Source of the DNA: Spirochaetota bacterium
Lineage (GTDB): Bacteria > Spirochaetota > UBA12135 > COTS27
Assembly (NCBI GenBank): GCA_030621685.1
Contig: JAUXHF010000036.1
Location: 1-11,129, forward strand
Direction: 5' to 3'
Length of the DNA stretch: 11,129 bases
Positions 5,683 to 11,129 of this stretch are shown piece by piece (within the stretch, counting starts at the first letter, position 1; every line of letters begins with the position of its first letter). The position numbers were made by a program, and so were the translations under genes. The notes beneath the pieces are model-generated. The model ran no database searches. It saw only the letters and a program-made list of their open reading frames with translations, and had not been told where the DNA came from.

Positions 5683-6573
5683 CTATATAACCCAAATATA
5701 GGCTAGGAAGAAGAAAAAGATTACCAAAATGAAAAACAAACTAACAAATATTAAGGTAAGCGGGGTTTTTATAGACTGTTTTTCTTTTTTCTCTTCTTGC
5801 ACTTTGGCATGATCACCACTAAATACCTTTAGCTTGATATTCTCTGACTCTTCGACTAAGGAATATTCATTGCCTCCTAAAGAAAGCAGGAAAGTATGCA
5901 CGCCATCAAGGAACTGAATACCAGAAATAATGGCAGGTTTCACGCTTCGTCTGGAAGGTGTATCCTCATCATATTCTTCTTTCACTTCTACAAAAATTGA
6001 GTCTCCTACTTTTAAGTTGAATATCGGCTTGCCATCCACAGGCGCTAAGATAAGCGAACTTTTCATTTCAATTCCACCTTCTGGAATACGAAGCTCAACG
6101 TTTTCATAACTTTCTTCAGAAACATTTTCTGCCACCGATTCTTGTGTTTCTTTTTTCAAAAACAGTTTAGTATATCTTTCTGAAGAAACCTCCTCTAGCG
6201 CCGTGAAAATGATGATTTCTCGTTCAACAACACATTTGCGAATAGTTGTCTTCAAAAAATCCTCTATTTCAATACTATCTTTACGCCTTATACCTTTCTC
6301 ATTTTTATCGTAAATATTTAAATTTTTCTCTATGGCTACCTGTAACCGCAGGGCTATCGTTTGAAAAGACATGACATTTCTTTTTTTATTTATAATATCA
6401 AGGTAGCCCTCTATACTAGAATCCGGAGTAATCGAGTTGTATTCTAACGAATACGTGGAAAGATTGATAAGCTGTCCTTCAAAGTGAAGCGTCTCCTCAT
6501 CAAAAATTATGAGCAAAATACCGTAAATATGTGAATTGGGTGCTAGAAATTTACACTTAATAATAATTCGCAT
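5683..6573 (-). CDS. Uncharacterised tail-anchored membrane protein upstream of polA
   Basis: 296 residues; I do not recognise the family with confidence. There is no signal peptide. The N-terminal part (1 to about 145) looks mixed alpha/beta, with an acidic stretch and a long helix with Lys/Glu. From about 168 (SSLILAPVDGKPIFNLKVGD) the pattern looks like a small beta-rich domain to about 250. A lysine-rich linker (KVQEEKKEKQ) leads to one very hydrophobic helix at about 270-296 that ends the protein, so it is probably anchored in the inner membrane by its C-terminus with the body in the cytoplasm. I have a faint memory of similar uncharacterised spirochaete proteins, which I cannot verify. 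The start at 6573 has no strong Shine-Dalgarno. It ends 38 nt before polA on the same strand, so the two probably share a transcript. Base composition is lower in G+C than polA. Confidence 0.8.
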   Translation of the reverse strand: MRIIIKCKFLAPNSHIYGILLIIFDEETLHFEGQLINLSTYSLEYNSITPDSSIEGYLDIINKKRNVMSFQTIALRLQVAIEKNLNIYDKNEKGIRRKDSIEIEDFLKTTIRKCVVEREIIIFTALEEVSSERYTKLFLKKETQESVAENVSEESYENVELRIPEGGIEMKSSLILAPVDGKPIFNLKVGDSIFVEVKEEYDEDTPSRRSVKPAIISGIQFLDGVHTFLLSLGGNEYSLVEESENIKLKVFSGDHAKVQEEKKEKQSIKTPLTLIFVSLFFILVIFFFFLAYIWVI

Positions 6574-6667
6574 GGCGACTCTTTTACTGACCTTCTCGCT
6601 ATTTTGGAATATTCATACCTTGAAGCTGCTTTGGAATTTTCTTGTCCTGAAAGTTAGCCCACGCTCT
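6574..6667. other. Leader region of the tail-anchored protein gene
   Basis: A short non-coding stretch between the membrane-protein start and the AT-rich island. On the minus strand it contains AGAAGG about 17 nt before the ATG, too far to be a normal ribosome site. No hairpin of note was seen. Confidence 0.4.
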
Positions 6668-6982
6668 TCAATAAGTAAATATTATTATTATACATAACAA
6701 TATAAGCTTTTTAACTTTTTGAATTTTTATTTTGCTACTGTGAATTGTAGCATTGAAACCTATATTAAAAATATGTTTATTTACTTGTTTACTTAGAAGT
6801 TTTAACAGGTCAAGAAGTAATTCAGTATTAAATTCTAAAAAAGGGATATTTATATTCAAAATAAGACAGTATAAAAATATTTCAACAAAGAAATTATGAT
6901 ATTGACCCTCATCAAAGACAATGATATAATTATGTTTAACGCTTTTAAAATGATATTTAGGTAAAATGTAAAATTCAGGTAA
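6668..6982 (-). pseudogene. Unrecognised gene fragment in AT-rich DNA (start codon not visible)
   Basis: A minus-strand frame stays open for 104 codons, from an in-frame TAA at 6983-6985 to a TGA at 6668, in DNA of roughly 25% G+C, where stops should occur about every 12 codons. The upstream half reads like protein (FYILPKYHFKSV, then HNYIIVFDEGQ), followed by Leu/Asn/Lys-rich sequence and a hydrophobic end. There is no ATG or GTG start near its beginning; the first usable start is a TTG at 6859 giving 63 codons. I cannot name a family. It may be the C-terminal piece of a gene whose front was lost when the island was rearranged, or a chance opening. Confidence 0.35.
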
Positions 6983-6987
6983 TTAGC

Positions 6988-7857
6988 ATGGGATTAAAAC
7001 CAAAAGATAAGACAGTATCAGAAATATTAAATAGACTTTTAATTTCAAAAGATAAAGAAAGCACAAAAAATAAATTACATTTTTTTATACTTTATTTTAG
7101 ACTTCAGCTGCGTTTAATAGAGGTAGAAATTGAAGAAACAAAAGATCTTCCTATGGTATTTGAAGTTATCAAATGATAGAGGGATAGCATTAAAACCATA
7201 TGAAATATTAAAAGTAAATTATTAGGTCAAATAGATAAAAAAGTCAAAAGGTATAGAAACTTTAAAAGAAGCATTTAAATATGAGTTTTTTAAAAATATT
7301 GGTATTACGGCTTATATAGCAAAACTTGGAGCAAGTTTTTTAAGATATTTCTTTGCAAGAATTGACCGCTACGTAGCAAGTTCTTCAAGTACCCCAGCAG
7401 CAACATATGCACAATTCTTACCATCAACACCTAAAAAAGGTTATCATATAGAACATATTATTGCAAATAATGAAGATAATATAAAATTATTTGACGATGA
7501 AGAAGACTTCCATACTCAAGGAAATAGACTAGGTGCTTTTTTTTACTAAAAGGTAAAGATACTATTTCATCAGGAAATGAATCATATAAAGATAAACTAC
7601 GTACTTATACGGGATGTGGAATTCTATACCCACAAACATTAGGAGAGGATTTTTATAAAAGTAATGTTGACTTTAACGGGTTTAAGGAAAAAAAAAATCT
7701 AAACTTTGAGCCGTATAATACTTTTGGAAAACAGGAAATAGAAAAAAGACATACATTATTATATGAACTTGTTAAAAAAATATGGGATACAAGTATTGAA
7801 GATAATATTGAAAGTAATATAGACTTTAATAGGTTATCAAGTACCGATGAAGATTAG
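6988..7857 (+). pseudogene. Broken DUF262/DUF1524 (GmrSD-like) HNH restriction protein
   Basis: The remnant is spread over several plus-strand frames. 6988-7170 ends with the DUF262 pattern MVFEVI; one extra A at 7171-7173 shifts the frame, after which NDRGIALKPYEILK continues the same motif. A lost A near 7210-7213 returns to KLLGQIDKK, and a further shift near 7236-7250 leads to a long stretch ending in the HNH-type signature YHIEHIIANN and GNRLGAFF. A run of eight T (nine expected) at 7537-7544 breaks it again; the next frame completes the DUF1524 C-terminus through RHTLLYELVKKIW to a TAG at 7855. Known intact relatives pair a DUF262 ParB-like NTPase with a DUF1524 nuclease and cut modified or foreign DNA. 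The N-terminal half with the DGQQR motif is missing. The very low G+C compared with both flanks suggests acquired DNA. Function is lost unless the frameshifts are sequencing errors. Confidence 0.82.
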
Positions 7858-7889
7858 AAAGTAAAAAAACAAACTGAAGGAATGAAGCT

Positions 7890-8441
7890 ATGGAAAATGA
7901 AATACAAGTAATAAGCCAACCAACCCCCAACCCCAATGCACTGAAGTTTTTATGCGACAGAGATTTGCGTAGCGAGGGGAAAATAACATTCACAGGTTTA
8001 GAAGAATGCCTTACTGTGCCTTTGGCGGCCACCCTGTATCGCTTAGGCAGCATAAAACAGCTTTATTTTTTTCAAAACACGCTTACTGTAACAAAACATG
8101 ACGAAGCCGCGTGGCAGCCTCTGGAGGCAGAAATACTGCAAACAATCAAAGAGAAAGTGGAAGCTCACGACCCTGACTTTGAAGTAATCAGCCAGAAAAA
8201 AGAAGCAGAATACGAAGGCGAGCTTGCCAAAATAGACGAGATATTAAGCCGTACGGTTCGCCCAGCTCTGCAAATGGATGGCGGTGATTTAAAACTTCTT
8301 TCGCTAGACAAAAAAGTGCTTACCGTGAACTACGAGGGCGCATGCCATAGCTGCCCCAGTGCTTTTAGTGGCACGCTTGTTGCCATTGAAAATATTCTTC
8401 GCGATGAATATAACGAAGATCTAGAAGTTATTTCTATATAA
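7890..8441 (+). CDS. nfu: Nfu-type iron-sulfur cluster scaffold/carrier
   Basis: 183 residues with two known modules. The N-terminal Nfu_N domain (about 5-90) opens with the hallmark QPTPNPNALKF. The C-terminal NifU-like domain (about 112-183) carries QMDGGDLKLL and the cluster-binding CHSC at Cys152/Cys155. Two such subunits share one 4Fe-4S cluster, which they hand to client enzymes in the cytosol. The architecture matches mitochondrial NFU1 and many bacterial Nfu proteins, and the length is normal. The ATG is supported by AAGGA 8 nt upstream. It begins 32 nt after the broken restriction gene and is followed after about 130 nt by thiH, whose product needs a 4Fe-4S cluster. No sign of transfer: base use matches thiH and pgk, not the AT-rich island. 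Confidence 0.95.
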   Translation: MENEIQVISQPTPNPNALKFLCDRDLRSEGKITFTGLEECLTVPLAATLYRLGSIKQLYFFQNTLTVTKHDEAAWQPLEAEILQTIKEKVEAHDPDFEVISQKKEAEYEGELAKIDEILSRTVRPALQMDGGDLKLLSLDKKVLTVNYEGACHSCPSAFSGTLVAIENILRDEYNEDLEVISI

Positions 8442-8572
8442 AATTTCTGCTGCTTTTTTAAAGTACGCCTTCGCTTAGAAATCAGGCTCAAAAGAAGCAA
8501 AATATCTTCTAAATTTTCAGAAGGGGCCATCCCAAGAAACCGCTACCATTACCATTGTCATCACCAACTATC

Positions 8573-9811
8573 ATGAAACAGAGCAGCCCTTCAGAACAGG
8601 CGCCAAATGCAAATGCAAATGCAAATGCAAATAGCCAACATGACGACCAACGTGCATTGGAGAATTCAAAGCATGAAGAAATATCACCTTCGCTTTTTGC
8701 AGGCACAGCATGGCAAGAGGCCTCTAAACAACTAGCCGCCGTAACCAAACAAGATGTACAAAAAGCCTTAAGCCGCGCCGGCCAGCGCCGAATAGAAGAT
8801 TTCCTAGCCCTCCTCAGCCCAGTAGCCAAACCTTTTTTAGAGACTATGGCTACGCTAAGCCGCGATATCACACGGCAACGCTTTGGCAACACTATGCGCT
8901 TCTTCACGCCCCTCTACCTTTCTAATGAATGCCATAACGAATGTACGTATTGCGGTTTTAGCGTAAGCAATGCTATCAAACGACTAACCTTAACTAAAGC
9001 CGAGGCGCTCCGCGAGATTGCTTTCTTAAAAAAACAAGGCTTCTGCCATGTCCTCTTGCTCACCGGAGAAAGCCCGCATAGGGTGGGCATTGAGTATATA
9101 GAGGCTATGCTCATTCTCTTCAAGCAACATTTTTCAGAAGTTTCTATAGAAATGCAGCCCCTAGAAAGCGATGAGTATCATCGGCTGCACAGCCAAGGCC
9201 TAGATGGAGTAACCGTTTTCCAAGAAACCTACCATGTCAAGAACTACGCCAAATATCATAAGAAAGGCCTCAAGCAAAACTATGGCTACAGGCTAGCTAC
9301 CGCCCAGCGAGCCGCCCAAGCTGGCATGGCCAAAATAGGCCTGGGCGCTTTGCTGGGACTGTCTCCTTGGCGATTAGATAGCTACTTCACAGCGATGCAT
9401 GCCCTAGAGCTAGAAAAACGTTATTGGCGAACGCAGATAAGTATATCTTTCCCTAGGCTACGCCCCGCCGAAGGCTTGGCTTTAGAAGCCCACAAAGCCA
9501 GCAAAGATCAGCTCTTTCCCGATGAAGCCGATATCGCCCAACTTATCTTCGCTTATAGAATATTCCATAACGACCTGTCCCTTGTACTCTCCTCCCGAGA
9601 ACGCCCCCTCTTCCGCAATAACCTCTGTACATTAGGCATCACCAGCATGAGCGCAGCTAGTAGCACCAACCCTGGCGGCTACGTCTGTTACCCCGATTCC
9701 CTAGAACAGTTTTCGGTTAACGATAAACGATCGCTTAGCGAGGTAACTTCTGCCATTGGCAAAAAAGGCATGAGTCCTGTTATGAAAGATTGGATGCCAG
9801 AATTTGCCTAA
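8573..9811 (+). CDS. thiH: 2-iminoacetate synthase (ThiH), radical SAM enzyme of thiamine synthesis
   Basis: Cleaves L-tyrosine with S-adenosylmethionine to give dehydroglycine and p-cresol; dehydroglycine feeds thiazole synthase ThiG. 412 residues from the ATG. The radical SAM cluster motif CHNECTYCGF places Cys120, Cys124 and Cys127 correctly, followed by SNAIKRLTL, LLLTGE, MQPLESDEY, FQETYH, KIGLGALLGL and SFPRLRP, all close to E. coli ThiH, then the BATS-type C-terminal domain ending in PVMKDW. Residues 1 to about 44 are an extra, low-complexity N-terminus with an Asn-Ala run (12-20) encoded by AAATGC repeats; E. coli ThiH starts at about residue 45 here. An in-frame TTG at 8555 would add six residues; neither start has a Shine-Dalgarno. 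No other thi gene is in the window, so ThiG and ThiS must be elsewhere, or the pathway is incomplete. Probably transcribed with or after nfu, which can supply its cluster. Confidence 0.96.
   Translation: MKQSSPSEQAPNANANANANSQHDDQRALENSKHEEISPSLFAGTAWQEASKQLAAVTKQDVQKALSRAGQRRIEDFLALLSPVAKPFLETMATLSRDITRQRFGNTMRFFTPLYLSNECHNECTYCGFSVSNAIKRLTLTKAEALREIAFLKKQGFCHVLLLTGESPHRVGIEYIEAMLILFKQHFSEVSIEMQPLESDEYHRLHSQGLDGVTVFQETYHVKNYAKYHKKGLKQNYGYRLATAQRAAQAGMAKIGLGALLGLSPWRLDSYFTAMHALELEKRYWRTQISISFPRLRPAEGLALEAHKASKDQLFPDEADIAQLIFAYRIFHNDLSLVLSSRERPLFRNNLCTLGITSMSAASSTNPGGYVCYPDSLEQFSVNDKRSLSEVTSAIGKKGMSPVMKDWMPEFA
8605..8632. repeat. Hexanucleotide microsatellite (AAATGC)4 inside thiH
   Basis: Four perfect AAATGC units plus AAAT encode Asn-Ala repeats at ThiH residues 12-20, outside the conserved core. 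Unit changes keep the frame. Confidence 0.95.
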
Positions 9812-9876
9812 TCTAAATTTCACTACAGTCTAGCCTAGCCTTATATCTTTTAAAAAAAACATTCAAAAACATTCTT
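9812..9876. other. thiH-pgk spacer
   Basis: 65 bp with no terminator hairpin. It contains TAGCCTAGCCT (9831-9841, same 11-mer as 930-940), then A runs and two copies of AAAAACATTC ending just before the pgk ATG. No Shine-Dalgarno is visible. Read-through from thiH is possible. Confidence 0.5.
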
Positions 9877-11129
9877 ATGCTTACTATCTCCACACTTAAG
9901 GATTTCAGCTTAAGCGGAAAAAAAGTTTTGCTTCGCTGCGATTGCAACGTTCCACTTAAAGCCGCTAAGGTGCTTGATGATTACCGTCTTCAAAAAAGCC
10001 TTCCCTCTTTGCAATATATTTTAGAGCAAGGAGCTAGCGTTATTTTGCTAAGCCATTTGGGCAGGCCGCCAGCACAAGAACAAAAAGAATTAAAATTTCA
10101 GAGCCAGTTTTCCTTAGCCCCCGTCTCGAGGGCGCTCAGTGGGTTGCTTGGAAAACCAATTATCCAAGCAGGTGGCGTGCTTGATAGCCAAACACAGAAT
10201 ATGGCCCGCAACCTTAAAAAAGGCGAGGTTATCTGTTTAGAAAATATTCGATTTCACAGCGAAGAAACAAGTAAAAATCCTACTGTTCGTAAAGCCTTTG
10301 CTAAAAAACTTGCCGGATTAGCCGATATTTATGTGAACGATGCCTTTGGCAACATCCATCGGGAACATGCTTCTACCACCAATATAACTGAATTTATTCC
10401 CTCTGCCATGGGCCTTCTTTTAGAAAAAGAAATTCAGGCCTTCGAAAAAATTCTGCGCCAGCCCGCCAAGCCGTTTTTTGTTATCTTAGGTGGTGTCAAA
10501 TTTGAAACGAAAATCCCTGTTCTTAAAGCCCTCTTGCCTCTAGCCGATACCGTGCTTATTGGCGGGGCTATGGCTTTTACCTTTTTAAAAGCACAGGGAA
10601 AAGAGATTGGTCGCTCTATATTAGATGAAAGCTACCTAGAGGTTGCCGCCGATTTTCTTAAACAATACCCTAAAAAAATTGTGCTTCCATGCGATGTGGT
10701 GGTCTCAAAAATGAATTACGCCACTCAGCAACCTGCCCAAGACTTATTAACCAGGTCTGTAAGCGCTATGCCGCCAAAACTTGAGGGGCTAGATATTGGG
10801 CCGAAAACAATACAGCATTACCAAGAACTCTTGCAAAAAGCAAAAACTGTACTTTGGAATGGCCCTTTAGGCTACATCGAATATGCGCCAACAGCCGCTG
10901 GCACAGAGGCTATGGCAAGCACATTAGCCAAGCTAAGCAAAACGGGAGTGTTTACTGTAGTGGGCGGCGGCGAATCTGCTGCTGCCATCCGCAGCGCCGG
11001 CCTCGATAAGCAAATCACTCACCTTTCCACCGGCGGCGGCGCTGCCCTCGAGTATTTAAAAGCTAGCTCTCTGCCAAATAAAACTCTGCCCGGCATCCGC
11101 GCCCTTCAAGATTCTGCGGCTTTATATAA
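9877..11129 (+). CDS. pgk: Phosphoglycerate kinase, extreme C-terminus cut by window edge
   Basis: Glycolytic and gluconeogenic enzyme that moves a phosphate between 1,3-bisphosphoglycerate and ADP in the cytosol. 417 codons are visible with no stop; the last complete codon is followed by AA at the edge, and the family's C-terminal LPG(I/V)xAL is already present (LPGIRAL), so only a few residues are likely missing. Substrate-side motifs: RCDCNVPL (Asp22, Asn24), SHLGRP (59-64), ENIRFH, NDAFGNIHREHAST. Nucleotide-side motifs: GGVKFETK, GGAMAFTFLKAQG, NGPLG, and STGGGAALEYL. One departure: GGGES at 363-367, with Glu366 where GGGD(S/T) is usual; that Asp contacts the Mg-nucleotide. A few extra residues after HLGRP (PAQEQKELKF) resemble the longer loop of many bacterial enzymes. 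The ATG at 9877 matches the family N-terminus and lacks a Shine-Dalgarno. It follows thiH by 65 bp on the same strand. Confidence 0.96.
   Translation, partial: MLTISTLKDFSLSGKKVLLRCDCNVPLKAAKVLDDYRLQKSLPSLQYILEQGASVILLSHLGRPPAQEQKELKFQSQFSLAPVSRALSGLLGKPIIQAGGVLDSQTQNMARNLKKGEVICLENIRFHSEETSKNPTVRKAFAKKLAGLADIYVNDAFGNIHREHASTTNITEFIPSAMGLLLEKEIQAFEKILRQPAKPFFVILGGVKFETKIPVLKALLPLADTVLIGGAMAFTFLKAQGKEIGRSILDESYLEVAADFLKQYPKKIVLPCDVVVSKMNYATQQPAQDLLTRSVSAMPPKLEGLDIGPKTIQHYQELLQKAKTVLWNGPLGYIEYAPTAAGTEAMASTLAKLSKTGVFTVVGGGESAAAIRSAGLDKQITHLSTGGGAALEYLKASSLPNKTLPGIRALQDSAALY

Noticed and set aside
6687..6692. TATAAT on the minus strand as promoter of the tail-anchored protein
   Set aside because: Lies in very AT-rich DNA where such hexamers are common, with no -35, and inside another open frame.
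7796..7823. TTGAAG with TATAGA at 16-bp spacing as the nfu promoter
   Set aside because: Possible, but the AT-rich pseudogene gives many equal matches, so it is not specific.
8509..8907. 132-codon minus-strand frame opposite the thiH start
   Set aside because: Its alternating Ala-Phe run is only the antisense of the AAATGC microsatellite; thiH is unambiguous.

Overview
This 11.1 kb window is bacterial chromosome with mostly housekeeping genes, mid-range G+C (about 40-45% by eye) and one sharply AT-rich island. I cannot place the organism firmly. PolA, Nfu, ThiH and Pgk are all of ordinary bacterial type, and the exported protein at the left edge and the tail-anchored protein next to polA suggest a Gram-negative cell. 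A spirochaete or Bacteroidetes-like host would fit, but nothing here decides it. Decaying genes, partial duplications, homopolymer frameshifts and short tandem repeats inside genes suggest a genome with relaxed upkeep, such as a host-associated lineage; that is inference.

Layout. 1-773 (minus): a secreted helical protein of unknown function that runs off the left edge, with a 23-bp tandem repeat upstream. 1110-1859 (minus): a complete short-chain dehydrogenase/reductase (SDR). 1880-2064: a decayed tandem copy of the SDR 5' end, which still has a promoter-like inverted repeat in front of it. 2281-2421: a duplicated extended -10 promoter block and tRNA-Cys(GCA). 2550-2633: tRNA-Leu(UAA). 2690-5644 (minus): DNA polymerase I, convergent with the tRNAs. 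5683-6573 (minus): an unrecognised protein with a C-terminal membrane anchor, probably co-transcribed with polA. 6660-7860: the AT-rich island, holding an unrecognised minus-strand open frame and a frameshifted remnant of a DUF262/DUF1524 (GmrSD-like) HNH restriction protein. 7890-11129 (plus): an Fe-S scaffold (Nfu), the radical SAM enzyme ThiH and phosphoglycerate kinase, which is cut by the right edge a few residues from its end.

How they work together. Nfu can deliver 4Fe-4S clusters, and ThiH needs one to make dehydroglycine for the thiamine thiazole ring, so their adjacency is sensible. Pgk is glycolytic and is probably only a positional neighbour. PolA does repair and Okazaki-fragment processing. 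The island looks like the residue of a lost defence locus.

No clearly new system is visible. The best leads are an Asp-to-Glu change at a catalytic metal-ligand position of the PolA proofreading domain, hexanucleotide microsatellites inside polA and thiH, the SDR duplication that appears to leave the intact gene behind a broken copy's promoter, excess GCATGC palindromes, and a 104-codon open frame in the AT-rich island.
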